NCBI GenBank assembly: GCA_033439255.1
Contig: CM065882.1
Span: 2,294,001 to 2,358,000, forward strand
DNA: 64,000 nucleotides
Source: Hericium rajendrae
Lineage: Eukaryota > Basidiomycota > Agaricomycetes > Russulales > Hericiaceae
Direction of reading: 5' to 3'
Position numbers and translations under genes: made by a program. The notes under the pieces are model-generated. The model was not told where the DNA came from, ran no database searches, and was given only the letters and a program-made list of their open reading frames with translations. Positions 45,307 to 58,819 of the stretch are shown here, piece after piece. Numbering within the stretch: the first letter of the stretch is position 1; each line of letters starts with the position of its first letter.

Positions 45307-46534
45307 ATGTCAACAGTAGAGTATGTTGTCATTCCCATTGTATGAAACATAATATCTGACATGGTATGAATGATGTTACCAGACTGCAACAGCAGCCGAT
45401 CACGGAAGCCCCGCAAGTCGAGACCGATGCGCCGATGCAAGAGCACGAGCCCCGACCGCGCCAGCGGCGATGGCAGCAGGGACACGGAAGCGTCCCCGAC
45501 TCGACCTCAACCCGGAGACCAGGGAACGAAAGCGTGGAAAAAGTATGTTTGGCCTTGTGCTAGGAACACTGAACAAGGCCAAAAACGAGGACAAAGAAAG
45601 GAATCAGAGCGAGGCAGTACGTGCCATAATCCGAACACTGTTCATCCTGGAGGCGCTGACCAATATTGGTCGCACAGGCGAAGAAGCGACAATTGATTGA
45701 ACAGAGACTACAGGATAAATTGAGAAAAGAAACTGACACTGTCAGGAGAGCCGAAGAGGCGAAAAAGGACAAGACAATCGCCAACCGCAAGGAGGAGGAA
45801 CTGCAGCTGAAAGACTCTATCGTATGTCCCTAATCATATGTTCCCTATACCATGCGACTGACAGCTCGCTTTGTACCAGTCCAAGTTGCGCCGTACACGG
45901 CTTCCCTTGCTCGCGAACTTCCTTTCGACTTCCGACGATATCCCATCCGATGATTCAGCACCCACCAACCACCGCCCCCCATTGTCAGAACTTCCACGAT
46001 CACATCCACCACCATTATACTACCTTCCTGCCGTACTTCTGCCGTCCCAAGAAGCCTTCCTTGCCCAGCGCAGAATCGAGGTACGCGATTCGCAGTCTTG
46101 ACCTGGATAAATTCATTCTAAACATATTCGGATTCCAACAGGTTAAGGAGGCTACCGAGGCTGAATGGATGTCATTCCGGGAGGAGCGCACCGCTGGTGT
46201 CGAAGAAATTCGGACACTCAGGGAGCGGGTCGTGGAAGAGGAGGCACGCAAGAAGGCTGAACGGGAGGCCGGCAAGCCGGAGGACCAGGATATAGTCATC
46301 GCTGATGCGGAACATCCTACAGACGCTTCGCTGGATAATTCTGCCCCTCCCCAACCACAGCCCGAACCTATGCATGACGCAGAAATGGACGTCGACAGCG
46401 CCGCTGCGGCCAATGGTTCTGCTCCTGCAGAGCCGAAGGACGAGAGCAAGGACGACGTGAAGGCTGCTGAACCGGAACGAAAGGACGAGCCGGCGCCGAT
46501 GCAGGCTGACGATGACGATGCAGTGGAGTACTAA
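45307..46534 (+). CDS. Pinin/SDK/MemA-domain splicing-associated protein; probable one-base frameshift
   Basis: Pinin-type nuclear protein associated with exon-junction and splicing complexes. The ATG at 45307 (MSTVE) splices over 71 nt to LQQQPITEAPQVETDAPMQE. The pinin domain follows: RKRPRLDLNPETRERKRGKS, MFGLVLGTLNKAKNEDKERN, KKRQLIEQRLQDKLRKETDT, NRKEEELQLKDSI, KLRRTRLPLLANFLSTSDDI, LYYLPAVLLPSQEAFLAQRR and EATEAEWMSFREER. The tail is acidic and Pro/Ala/Glu-rich, ending ADDDDAVEY. The N-terminal frame (MQEHE) and the pinin frame (APTAPAAMAAGTRKR) differ by one base at about 45446-45452; an internal start at MAAGTRKR is the other explanation. Introns have consensus ends. A second splicing-linked gene (the Spf31-like J-protein) lies in the same window. 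Confidence 0.85.
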
Positions 46535-49425
46535 ACGAGGAACAAGGTAGTAGTCCCTGTGTTTATGCTTAATCTGCTCATGTTACCCTTTTTCCACGTT
46601 CACATTCTATTGCGCGGTCTTCGCTGTGTACGTGCTTCCCCTTGTTGACACCGCGCTTGTTATTTCTGTGATCGCCTTTGTATCTAGGTTTATAGTTGCC
46701 AAATCTATTTCAGTCGTGTTTGCTGCCATTTGACCAGTGCACCGTCCGCCATGCAGGCGTATGACCTTTGCGTCTGTCAATGATAAGACCTGAGAAGTCC
46801 TTCACGCACGCCGTCCTGTCAGAAAATCGACCCGCCCAGTCACGACGCCGTTTCATCTCGTCTTGAAAATAAAACTGTTCGCATAGGATTCTCTGCCGGC
46901 GCGCCCGTCAGAACCCCAGTCGCTGCCTTCGTGTTGGCCCTGTCGACCAAATCGGTATGCTTATGCCAGACATTACAGGAACCTACGAAGACCCGGCGGC
47001 GTCTCAACTCCCGCACGTTGCGTTTTGCAGACCAGACACTATGACATTACAGTCTGGCGTGCATGAAGCACTACAGTCACCTCGTATGTGTCGGTGACGG
47101 AGTGGTATCCTCTCCTGCACCCGGAGCCGTCTACTCTCCTAATCGCTGGTCAAGTAGCGCCGGTCTCTTCGTTTTGATGTTCTAGCGCGGTGGCTGCTTC
47201 TCCCGTCGCGGCGACGGGCGAGAGTCTGGACCGCGAAGCCTTTCCAGACCCGATGCGCAGAGCAAGTGTCTTGCGTGTGAGCCAGCTACACAAACCACCA
47301 CATACCATTACCTATGCAAGTGGCCGCGTACGCCACTCACCGATTTCACACTAGCCGTCCTTCGCTCGTGCGTTCCTGCCACTTGGATCCTGCGCACTGG
47401 CATGACCCCGGTATTCTCCCGCGGCAGCTGACCCACCTGCCCATCTAGCTTTTTTTCCTGCTCCTTTCTCGAACACAGCGCTGCCTTACGTCCGCGCCCT
47501 CTGCGCTTCATGACGCAGAGCCGAGGTGCAATTTTGGGCCCGCCCGATTCGCAGAAGCAAGATCGAGTGGATGCAGCAGCCGCGCTCCCATTGGCCCGCC
47601 GAAGCCACGTCGCGTACGGCAGCGCACCGACGAGCCAGCAGCGGCGCATCGTCTCGGGGCATGGATCTGATGTCCGTTACGTGCGCGGGCGGCTCATCGC
47701 AGCCGGCCACCACATCCTGCCTCCAACACGTCCACTGGCGGCGTGCGCGGGCGAGCTGTATGTAAGTGACGCGGCTTCGGGTTCTCCAGGCCCTTCCGAC
47801 CGGGACGGTGCACTTACCGCAGCTCCAGCCCTTGCGCAGCTCCGCTTCCATCTGCACGCAGCTCATCCACAGCGACAGCCAAATCTTCGCCCCCAGCTCT
47901 GCAGAACGCCACTTACATATGCAGACCGCCTCGAGGCGCAGCACGGCGCACGCCCGCTTCTGCATAATGAATCAATTGACGCATACCGCACGGCGCGTCT
48001 TCGCGGATTCTTCTCCCACACTGCGTCCGAGCGAAGCGTCTGCCTCTTCTGCGTCCTGTTGCCGAACTAGCCGGCAGAACAACGCGACCCGGATCGGGAC
48101 GCGCGTTCCCGGGCTTCATTGCGCCCTGGCGCTGGCTGGCCGGGTAGCCCTCCCGCCGTTGCCGTCAGCACAGCACCGGATGCGAAACAAGGATAAGGGC
48201 GGCGGGGCGGGGCGTCGCCTTGCCAGCAGCCAGTGCGCCCAGGGCAGCACCGCCCGGACGTGCGAGCGAACCTTCGCGGGGCAGCTCCCACGCAAGAGGG
48301 CATGCGGGCCCAGCGGAGCGGGCCGCGTCCATTATCGGGGCCGCATGATCAGGCGTGATGGCTGACGAGTATGTTCGTAAAGCCCCCGGGCGGAACGCGT
48401 TCCGCGCTTCGCTGTCCCAGGCCGAGCTCTGTGGGTGTGAATCGGGGCGCAGAAGCAGCGGTATCGGATCGGCAGGAGAAGGGCGACGGACTTGGGTATA
48501 GTGGTGATTGAGTTCCGAGGGCTCTGGGCCGCGGTTAATGAGGACGACATTGACAAGTGGGATATGTGGGGTAAATAGGTGGGCGTAACTTGCGAATGGA
48601 ATGGCAGACGAAGTATGCGCCGATCGGCATGTGCGGGGAATATATGTGTGGGGGAATATGCGAGACATGAGCAGGTCGCTCTTGGATGCGCGGGATGGTG
48701 CAGGACACGAGAAAGTCCGTCTGAATGCACAGGATGGATCGTCGATGACGTGAAATGAGGGAAGCAGCTGGAAGGACGACGTAGATGGGTGTCGTGAGAT
48801 ACGCAAGTTGCAGCGAGCAGGCTTGAGAAATATCGTCAGCGATCGGCGCGCGTCCTTGCATATCTCGAGACAGCTCACCAGTCCAAGACTCCAAGATCCA
48901 GGCGACCCGTCACTCGATATGAATCGGTAAGGCAAGCAGCGATATACTATTGATGAGCTCTATGGGCTATAGGAGACGGTAAATGACAATGACAAAATGC
49001 GGATGTATGCGATGTAAACATGGGAACAACAGACAACAGTGCGCGTGGGTTGACTACGGGCTATACGGGGCAAGGCAAGATGCGTAATGTATAAAATGCA
49101 CGAATTCGAATAAGTAAGTATGCATGGAAAACAATAAGGCTGTAAGCAATGGGCGAAAGAAGCAAGCAAAAGTAAGTGGAGTACAGAATGCGAGGAACCA
49201 ATGGAATGCGAAGAATGGGGGATGGAAATGCAAGAGTCCGGGCTTTTTGAGAGGATTAGGCAAGAAATGCGCGTAGATAGACAAGTGTAGGGTACATAAG
49301 GTACAGCGGCATGCGGGTATGTACATCGCTTGGCGAGTTCTGCATACAAACGTCAGCCGGCGTCCGAACAAGACAATGCGAGGGGAGACTCACCAGATGA
49401 TGCAACAGATATGCAAGTCAGACGT
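46535..49425. other. Gene-poor stretch, 2.9 kb, downstream of the TEA regulator
   Basis: GC-rich with overlapping long open frames on both strands (for example reverse 48165-48935 and forward 47510-48070). None shows domain motifs or splice structure, and they shadow one another, so they are taken as chance. A long 3' untranslated region or non-coding transcript cannot be excluded. Confidence 0.35.
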
Positions 49426-50913
49426 CTAGAAGAGCACCTCCGCGTGCGGCGCGGGATAGGCCCACCGCACGGGGTCAAAGTCATCAATCGCGAGGGGCGA
49501 CATGTGCGCGAACGCCGCGTCGTCGAGCGGCGGGGGCGCGAACAGATCGCTGCCGCCCGCCGCGGAGCCGGGGCTGTGGTCGCCGAAGCTCGAGCTGATC
49601 GGGGAGATGGGCAGCTCGTGCAGAAGCGCGGGCTGCGACCAGGCGTCAGTGCGTGCACATGGTTGAGATCTGGGCGTACAATACGCACGTCGCAGTTGGT
49701 GAACGAAAAGGGGCTGCTAATGTCCGAGGGCGACGCAGTGGAGAGCGCGGGCGAGGAGCCTGCGGACGAGCCGGGCTCGTTCAGCTGGTACACGACCGTG
49801 AGCAGCACGTTCTGCACGGGCGCCCCAGGTACATTCTGCACGATCTCCTGCACGATCGAATAGCGTCCCGGATCTGCATATCGTTAGCATCATATGATGC
49901 GGTCCGCGCCGAAGGCACGTACCCGAAGAGTCGCACAGGCGCTGCCAGTACTGCGGCACGAGCGCGGTGCGATAGAGGAACATCGTGGGGCCCGCGCCGG
50001 CGTCGGTCTGCGCGCATGTCAGCTCGGTGAGATCGGTGCCGATGCAGTTGCCATTGTAGTACACAGAGCAGTTGCTCTGTGCGCTGATGTAGTTGCTCGC
50101 GGTGAAGGTGACGGTAGGGTCGATGGCGCGCAACGGGCGGGCCTTGGGCGAGCGGAAGACGATCGCAGAGGCGGGACCGGCTGGGGGATCGGCGGGTTCA
50201 TGGAGCCGAGGACGATGCCGCCTGCAACGCCGGCAGCCTCGGCGGGAGACCAGGGTGTGTGCGCCGGGAGGACGTCGATGTAGACGAGGGCGCGAGAAGG
50301 GCGCGAGTGGCCGAGGAGGCCGGAGGTCAGAGGAGAGTCGGAGATTGTCGACGCGCCGTCGGATGTGCCCTCCTCGAGTGAGGTGGACGAGTGCTCGTGG
50401 GACTCATCCGCCGAGGAGAAGTCGCGGTTGGAGAGGAGCTTGAGGACTGGGTGGCTGGTGAGTGGGAGATGAAGATGGGGAGACGCAAGCCTTACTCCTC
50501 TTGCCGCCGCACGTGTCTCGAAGTTGCTGGAGGCGACTGCCGACCTGCTTTGCGGTCCTACGCTTTCCGGTGACATGGAAAATATAGTCCGAGATGAAGC
50601 GGTTCCGGTTAGGAAAGCGGGAAAGAGATCGCTGGGAACGCGACGTCTCGGGACGGTATTTGTCCAAAGCTAGTTCGAGGGTGATGAGACGCGTCACATG
50701 TGGGGAAATGAATGACATACCCTCGACCAAGGCAGCCTCGAGGTACGGGGGCCATACGGCCTCACCCTTGCCTTTTAGGGTCTTCCAGCTCTTGCGGCCT
50801 GAGACGATGGTGTGAACAGCGTCGCGAGTCCTGTCGTCGCAAGCGAGAGGGTAGGAGAGATCGTCGACGGCGGACATGCGAACGTAGTCTGCGAGGGGGT
50901 TTGGGGAAGACAT
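49426..50913 (-). CDS. TEA/ATTS-domain transcription factor (TEC1/AbaA-like); one-base frameshift
   Basis: DNA-binding regulator of the TEA family, which includes developmental factors TEC1 and AbaA. ATG at 50913 gives MSSPNPLADYVRMSAVDDLS. The TEA domain is split by an intron after LVE: WKTLKGKGEAVWPPYLEAAL, ALDKYRPETSRSQRSLSRFP and NRNRFISDYIFHVTGKRRTA then KQVGSRLQQLRDTCGGKR, the recognition helix region. The rest has VLKLLSNRDFSSADESHEHS, a FTASNYISAQSNCSVYYNGN segment with WQRLCDSSG, and a C-terminus rich in Pro/Ser ending WAYPAPHAEVLF. Missing one C in a C5 run (coding strand; G5 at 50183-50187) breaks PIPPAGPASAIVF. Long non-coding flanks (2.9 and 2.4 kb) fit a regulated developmental gene. 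Another ATG lies in frame at 50973. Confidence 0.88.
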
Positions 50914-53317
50914 GCAGAAGGAGCAGGAGACTTGAGAGGAGGAGGAGGGGACGAGGGAAAGATGAGGATGCAAGGGAGGATTAAGTATAAGAATGGAATA
51001 GACGCGGGATAGAAGGCATTACGGGCAGACTTGTAGGGCAAGCAGTGCGAACAAGGAATTGGATCGGAATCCACGTCGGGGCCAAGTGCTGGGACCAGAT
51101 CCTCCCAGATACGTCGCTTCGCGTCCTGCAACTCTCTCCGCTTCCCATTCGCTCCCTTTCTCTTTTTTCTCGGAATTTCCCTTCCCTCCCCCCGGCGACC
51201 AAAAGTTCCTAGTCGTCCCTTTTGGTAACCCGTACGCCTCACGTAAAGCACCTCCTCGCTCCGCTCCTCCCGCCCCCTCCAATCACAGCCCTACCTTCGC
51301 CTCGAGGCTCACGCTCACCTCATCCTCGACATCCCTTCGACTTCAACATGCTATGAATCCGAACAGCACAGCGGCGCACGTCCGTCAGTCCAGCATCGCC
51401 GCCGCTCGGGAAACGCCTATCTGTCTCCCACCATCCCCCATTCAGACGATCCAGCGCCAATCGCACCCCAGATCCAGACTTGGTCCTCGGATGGTCGGTC
51501 TTCGCCCATCCATGCCATAAGTAAATCGGCACTGATCCGTCGTACTCGCCCCGCAGTCTGGCCTGCGCCAAGCTCTCAATGCGAAAAACACGCGTTCGGC
51601 TTTGCCGAGCAGGCAAGGAAGGCCCTTCTATTGGCGATTATGATCGTGGCAATGGCCTACGAAGCTCCCCGTAAATCTCCAGTCTTCTCCTCCAGCTGCC
51701 CTGCAGATAGCGTGCGGCACGTCAGCGACCCCCGCCCCGCCTTCTCATCAGAACAAGTGAAAACAAACCTTCGATGGACAGCGCAGAGTCTGTTTGAACG
51801 GCGAGCAGGAGAATATCGCGCAATTTGCGGATGAGTGATCATATTTACCCCTTCTGTTGTCCGCGGGACGCCGGATGGAACATATCTTGACCCATCGCAA
51901 AGTCCGCGACGCCGGCTGACCCATCGCAAACCCGATCTTCCTGCCCACGTCATCGTCATCGGCCGCCTTTCAGACTCAACTGTCCGCACTGCAATCCACC
52001 CTAAGTGACTCAGGTCGCTACACAACTCGTTCTCTGCGTTGACACACAAGTGCCTGCGCTAAGTACGTGTGCATCAAAAAAACCTCTAGACCATAAACAT
52101 GCTTTCAAAATATTCCAGCAAGTATGCTTCATGCCGGCCCGGGCACAATACCATGATGATCCCCACCATCAAACTTCAGCCGGCGAACCACGAACGCGCG
52201 ATTCTAGACCGCCCGCGGGCAGCAAACGAAACGCACCCAATCTGCCTTTGCTCATCCAGTGATCCACTAGTGCCCCCGGGCGAATGCTCAGAAGCGCGTG
52301 TACATTACGCCCTCCTCCATTCTTTCATTCGAATTCTTTCCCCATTGTGCGCCTGAGCTCCTGCACTGCGTGACGCCCTTCTGCAATTTGGCCTCGTACA
52401 GCCCGAAGGAAGGCGCGCGCGCCGAAGCTGCACCTTCGAAACCTAGCAACTCAGCAGTGCGGCATGCAGCACTGCGGCGATGCGCATGGCGACGCGCCCC
52501 CCGCGCAGGGCTGTCCCGCGCCGCCATGCGCTTCCCGCCCGCCGCACAGCACGCAGCGGGCGGCGAGATCGCAATCTTAGGTTACAGCCTTCGACCCGCG
52601 CTTCCGGCGATCTGATCTCAGCGACGCGTTCCGTCGCATCCGGGCTGTACATACCATGCAGGCCTCTCGGCCCTGGCTTTCCGCTCGTATTCCGAGTCAG
52701 TCGTCATCGTGCGCATCGATGCATGCACACGAAAATCATTTGCGCGCTGCAATCGATTCTGCGTTTCGTCTTTCTTCCGCCTTAGCGCTGCGGGGCCACT
52801 ACTGTAGGACACGCGTATGTAAGAGGGATCACCGATCGCGCGATCAATACAAAGTTACGTGCAGATTTGCGTACCGCGGCCGGGTTCGGTGAGCAGGGCG
52901 CTCATCGGGCTTCCGCTCCACCCAAGCAGACGAGAACACGACGAGAACTCCATCCAGCATATAAACAAGCCTCCTGTATATTGAATGTAAGATGAAGCAG
53001 GTATCAAAAGTCCGTGATGAGCAATCAAAGCCACAGCAAAGGACTCAGGGAAGCAAAGCAGCAAAGACCAGGAAAGAGTCCACACCTCCCCGTCCGCACC
53101 AGTGCGAGTGTGTACATGGTATGATATGCAGTCCGGCGTCGATAACGTACGCGCGAAGTCCACAGACCAGAAAGGAAAGCAAAAGAAGCGAGAAGCCGTC
53201 GATATCGACCCGGCTTCTCGTCGCATCGGGGTATATGGCAGCCAAACGCGCCGCGAAGCCCGCCCGAACGAGAAAGCCAAAATACACAGTCCGAGTTCGA
53301 TGTCCACGCCACCGCGC
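50914..53317. other. Gene-poor stretch, 2.4 kb, upstream of the TEA regulator
   Basis: No coding gene is recognised. It lies between the TEA gene start and the GH5 gene end, and is a candidate for an extended promoter or long 5' leader. Short frames are mosaics of overlapping shadows. Confidence 0.35.
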
Positions 53318-56300
53318 CTAGCGCCGCGCCGTTGGCGCGGGGCACGCCGCAGTCGGCGGGACCACGCCGTCCGAGTCCCACGCGTTCGGGTAACTGCACC
53401 CCGCTATCGGCGTCTCCGCGCTCGCCGTGTCCTGCGCATCGAACCACCCGCCCGGTACGGACACCGTCGGCGCGGGCGTCAGCGTCGGTGGCGGTAGTGT
53501 CGCAAGGCTCCCCGTAGGCGTGTACGTCGGGAGGATGGCCACCGCGGCGCCGTCGATGTTCGACAGCGTCGAGGGCGGCCACACCGACGCCGTCGCCGCC
53601 GCCGAGGCCGATATCGTCCCGGCACCTGCGCCGCCTGTCTGCCAGGGCTCGAACGTCCCGTCGAACGGCGCCTGGTTGGCGCCGAGGGCTACGCATCGGC
53701 CAACGGCATCGCGCGGATCGGTAGGGATCCAGCCGTTCTCAAGCCCGAGCTGGTACGACCACAGGGCGCCTCTACACTATTTGACGTCGAAGAGTTGCCG
53801 ATCTACATGGCGCGGGGAGGACGCAGATCAAGTTAGCAGGGCGAGCAACGTCAAACAGATGGGCGCTCCCACCTTCCAGGTCCAGAAGTACCAATCCCCG
53901 ATCGCGTCCATGCTTGCGGTGGCGTAGTCCTTCAGCCCCTGCTTGAACGTCGAGTTCCAATTCTGCCAGTCGGTGAAGACCGTGCAGTCGCCGGGGTAGT
54001 TGTGCGAGTCGGTGACACCATTCACGAAGAGACCGCAATCATTGTAGCCGTTGCTGAACTCTCCGCCGACAGTGACACCAAAGGTGCTCCGGCTTTAAAA
54101 GAAAAACCATTATTATTTATGAATGTTAGATTGAAGAATTTGCTAACCTCGTGTTGATCGACGCGCCCCACGAGTTGCATGCCTGTTTGGGCCAAATGCC
54201 GCCGGGCTGACCAGTTCCTTCGTCAGTAACAAGCGGCTGCGTGTTTGGCTGTCCGTCGAACGCGAAGTATGGATGGGTGTCTAGGATGATACGATCCGAG
54301 CCTGGCAGGAAATTGGCCCATTTGCTGACGCCGATGAATCCATCGTGGATCGTGATGTACGGGCCATGGCCTGCTCCAAGGCCCGTGATGCTGCGAATCA
54401 TTTGATGCGCCTGGTAGTAACTGCAGCGAAGCAAATCATTAGTGAACATGGAATCAACGTGAACATCTATCAGAAAGGTCGGGAAGGGACGGAGTACGAA
54501 CAAGTTTGTCATCTGCTCCTGGCCAATTGTGCTAACGAGTGCCTCATTTACGATGCCGAAGACTGGGATCACGTCGCGGTAGTCTGGCTGGGAAATAAAT
54601 TCGGTGATGATGCGGATGTAGTCCAGAGTCCGCTGTGCATTCGCCAGCCCCATGAAACCATTCATGAAGTTCACCTGTCCCTGCTTGCCCGAATGATTGT
54701 AGCCTGCAGATCAGAAAGTTCACGTTACGACATACAGGACGCAGTACCGGTGCGAGTCTCATTTAGCCAGCAGCTCAGATAGAACAGAAGCCACGCACCG
54801 TTCTGTGACCCGGGGACAGTGTGCAGATCGAGGTATATTCTCAGCCCGTACTTCCGGGCCCAGCCGAATAAACGCAGGATATACCTGGGGAGAAGACCCG
54901 TCAATATGTCACACTCGCGATGGGCGGGGACACAGGAAACGCTGAATCGAGCGGGGCACTTACTTCCAGCTCACTTTGGCCAGGAAAGGCTCGCCTTCCC
55001 AGGTCTCTATCGCCCAGAAGGGAATCGGGACCCGGATCCAGTTCAGACCAGCGCCCGCGATTTCAGCTAGGTCTTGCTCGGTCTAAAAATTCATGCGTGC
55101 ATGCATACGCGCGGACGAGCGGCAGGACGGTGCATGTGAATACGGACAGTCAGCGCGCGTCGGACAGAGATCCACGTGTGGTGGCATGGAGGCTTACAAT
55201 GAACGTGTCGTAATGCTGCTCCATCTGCGTCTGCAGCCCGCCGCTTGCCGTGTCCGCGGCCATGGCCTGGCTGAGCGTCCATTCGTCGTGGGCGCCGGGG
55301 TATTTCTGAAACAATGAGGGCGAGATGAACGGTTCGATAACGAACAGGCCGCCGAGGTTGACACCGTACACACGGTCCTTGCCCCACGTCCATGACTGGT
55401 TGAGGGCCGGGGTCCAGCTGTTCGGCCGCGCGCCATTGTTGAATGGATCCTTGGGATCATCGACCCCTAGATAGCGAAAGCAAGGAAATCCCGTGTTAAT
55501 GCGACGTCGTCTTACTGAGCAAATCATCGAAGGTCGCCGTCGCCATCCATCCATTCACAAACTGACGCTGTGCTGACCTACACTAAGCACGCAGACATGT
55601 GAATGGTGCACTTACAGTATCCCCCAAACGAGTTGCGGTACGTGAACGTCTGTCCATTCTCCATCGTAATCGTCGAGCCATCGCCGCCTGTGATTGCGGC
55701 GGCAGACTGCGGAGAGCCGTTGCTTTCGCCAGGATCTGACGAAGAACCGCCACCATCCTGTGTGCCCGAACTCGATCCCCCGCTGGTGTTGCTGTCGCTG
55801 TGCTTTTTGTTTGCGACCAATACGACAGGCAGGACGACGGTCAAGACGATCACAACGACCGCAGCCGCAGCCGCGAGCCACACCCACGGCTTCCTGTAGA
55901 ACGGGATCCTGCTACCGGTAGGCGCATATTCTGACTTTTCAGCAACGACTTCGGCAGGGCTGCCGTCCTCCTTGTCGTGCTGCTGCACGAGGAAGGGTGT
56001 CGAATTGCTGGGGCTGGGTGAGACGCTGGCGCTGGCGCTGGCACCGTACGAGTCGCGTGGAGTGGGAGAGAGCGACTGGCCTGGGTTGAGGTACGACGCT
56101 GTTGGCGGATCAAGCGGTGCGTTGTCGGGATGCAAAGGAGTGTGGAGCGGCGTGGACGAAGACGTCGCTGGTGTCGGAGAGGGGGCGACCAGCCATGGCT
56201 GGCTGGTGGGGGATAGGATGTGGGGGAAGGAGGGAGGAGGACTGTTACGGCGTGCGCACTGCCAACGTCCAGCACAACTTCTAAAGCCTCCACATGACAT
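53318..56300 (-). CDS. GH5 exo-beta-1,3-glucanase, type II membrane protein; one-base frameshift
   Basis: Wall-remodelling glucanase (GH5_9-like, EXG family). The N-terminus is Pro/Ser-rich and cytosolic, followed by one membrane anchor (RKPWVWLAAAAAVVVIVLTV) and a Ser/Gly linker, so the enzyme faces the wall. Catalytic domain in spliced order: WTWGKDRVYGVNLGGLFVIE, AGLNWIRVPIPFWAIETWEG, RKYGLRIYLDLHTVPGSQN, VIPVFGIVNEALV (acid/base Glu), GPYITIHDGFIG and VTVGGEFSNGYNDC (nucleophile Glu), then AIGDWYFWTWK. The end carries a Pro/Thr-rich tail. A missing C in CCC at about 53764-53766 breaks SVEAPLWSYQLGLENGW. In-frame ATGs lie at 56345 and 56300; a reverse TATA-like word at 56358-56366 lies too close to the first, so 56300 was used. 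Confidence 0.87.
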
Positions 56301-56357
56301 CGACCCACGCACAAATATAGCCATCATCGGCCCAATCCTCGTCATTCAGCTCAGCCG

Positions 56358-56366
56358 CTATAAATA
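56358..56366 (-). promoter_or_regulatory. TATA-like element of the GH5 gene
   Basis: Reverse-strand TATTTATAG (forward CTATAAATA). It lies about 58 nt before the ATG at 56300, a workable distance, and only 13 nt before the ATG at 56345. Confidence 0.4.
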
Positions 56367-58819
56367 TGCAGCATCATCTTATTGTCTGCATTGTTCAAGG
56401 TTCGTCTGCGGGCCATTGTCGACGTTGCATGCTTTCTCTGCTTGAACGAACGCAAGCATACACCGTATACAACTCGAGTCCATATGTCCGAGCCAACCTT
56501 TCTCTTCCGCAACGGCCCGCGCTATCCGATCCCGGATCACGAATCAGGCGCTCGTTAATTATCTGATATGATCGCGTTGATGTCGACGAGGAGAAAGCAA
56601 GCGCTTTCCATGACCTTCCGACAAAAAGCAGACACTCCATCGGTCATTGAATGCGGAGAAGCCAATATTTACGAGAATATATTAAGAACGACGGATGTTG
56701 CATGAAAAATCAATCTGGAATTTTTGGGTATGAATGATCTTGAGTGTCGACTCAAGGAGAATGACTTCATTCAAATCGCGACAGTGCTTGTGTTTGGTAG
56801 TTCCTTCCATCCAAGTTCGATGTACATCACAGACGAATGAATATCTTCAGCAAGGGAATGGATGGGCAGGGCTAATCGGTCATGCAATCATCCAAATGAA
56901 ATACGCGGGATGCGCACACCTCAGTCGAGCACCGGAGGCCACAAAGCACCTGAGAATAGGGTTCAGCGCAAACGCAAACTCCTTGAAACGAGAAGGGCGA
57001 CGAAAAGAGGGAGATAGACTGATCTAGATCTGGAGACACTCCCATTAATTCAAACTATGGGGCCTTGGCTTGCCTTGAATGTTAAGAGCAGCGTGCATGG
57101 AATCACCATGTCTTCGGATTCGCGCACCATGAAGAAGATGATTGGATTCAAGGATTGGAATGTGTGTCCTGGAAGGTGGAAGGAAAACTAAGTACGATAA
57201 TAGCCTAATCTCGATCATATCGAGTCGCGGACGGCTGTCAGATGCATAATGAAAGGAATGGAACGTCGATATCTATTCAACGTGTTAGCAAAGGCACAAG
57301 AATGGATATGAGTGGTTCGACCTACATAGCTGCGCTGTTCTTCAATGATTAGATTGAGCTGGGACAGGTCCGGGTCCGGGAATGGTGGAAAGCGAAATGA
57401 TTCGCAACAATCTGTCAACGGTTTCAGGTCAGTAACATCTACTTGTTCGATAAAGGAATGGGACGAGTATGCCACATGGAATTTCCGGAAGTCGAAAAAT
57501 GCGAGATCCACATTGGGCCCCCGGAAAAAACATATACCAAAAAAGCGGGCTTTTCGCATGCAATGTTCGGAGTGATTTCTGAGCCGGGCATGTGCAGACA
57601 CATCGAGGTATGATGCGCGTCTATCCGGCTTAGTGTCATGTCAAATATGCCCTGCTATTTGGAAGGACGGCCTTGTGCTCTTACGTTACCGGAAATTCAT
57701 CGTTTGCAGTATTACAACCGCAAGTTAGAAGGAGGATCTTTTTGGTGATATAATTTTTGGAAGGTTCCATTACAACTTATTTACGCAGCTCTTCGTGGTC
57801 CCTCATTCATGCGACTGGTTGGTTGTATATTCTGACAAACAAAGTAAGCGTACAATCATCGAAGCCTTTCAAAACTTACGGCTTCATTGCGCTCCGTCCA
57901 TGGACCAATATTTGCTGCGGGTGAGCTAATCAATCATTACTAGATGCTTCGTTTGAAAACAGATGAAAGGATTCGAAGACAGAGATGTCAAATTATGCTC
58001 CACTTGACTGTTCACTTCGTCTTAACATGCGATCTGCTCGCGATAAACGACGGCTAGCAAATTAGCACTTTAGTCGTTGATGAACTAGCCCATCCACGCT
58101 CCTCTACCGTTCTAATTCAGTGACTGATCTACAATGACCAAAGGGGGGTAATGCGCAACTATTGTGTTCCTCGTCGAAGCGTTCGACGGGTCGGCTAATG
58201 CCATAGCAAGACGCGGCCGGCACGCTGTTCCAGGATGGAATGACCGAGATTGCTACGGTATGTTCCCGCGTTATCTTCGGTCTCGAGTAACATAGCAAAC
58301 TGGTGGCAGGATCGCGAAAACCGGCGGATAGACATGCTCAGGTCACGGTTGTCGTCGTCATCGCACAACAATTTCGACGGAGGCAAGCCGCGGAGTTTGT
58401 GGCGGCGAGGAACGGCCGGACGGCACCGCCGCCGGGCGCTTGGCGAAGCTGATGTGCAGCTGTTAGGAGACGCGACCGTCGCGAGGCAGCATCGCGCTCG
58501 ACGTTGGAGACATCACAACGACAGACTTTGTTCTGTCCATAATCCTCTTTCCCAACCAATCCATTCCTGCTCGAACGAAACTGAAAGCGTCTTCTTCAGC
58601 ACGCGTGCGCATTCAAGCACGTTGAGCAAATATAACGAAGAAGCCAGGACATGTGAGCAGTCGTGATGTCCTTCGCTCAATAGTTCCATGTGCGCGATGC
58701 TGCCTCCACCTGTTCAGCGTGCGACCGCGGTCCTATCGTACTAATGCCGTGACCTCTGCAGCATCCTCAGTGATTGGTTGCATCGCGACCGTGCTTGCGA
58801 TTCAGTTGTTGATCACAAG
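56367..58819. other. Gene-poor divergent region, 2.5 kb
   Basis: Separates the reverse GH5 gene from the forward ceramidase gene. It is relatively A/T-rich and contains only short frames. No RNA gene or repeat is recognised. Confidence 0.4.

Noticed and set aside
47510-48365. Forward frames of 186 and 199 codons
   Set aside because: Overlapping shadows in different phases with low-complexity composition.
48165-48935. 256-codon reverse frame downstream of the TEA gene
   Set aside because: Overlaps other equally long frames on the opposite strand, has no recognisable motif and no intron logic expected for this genome.
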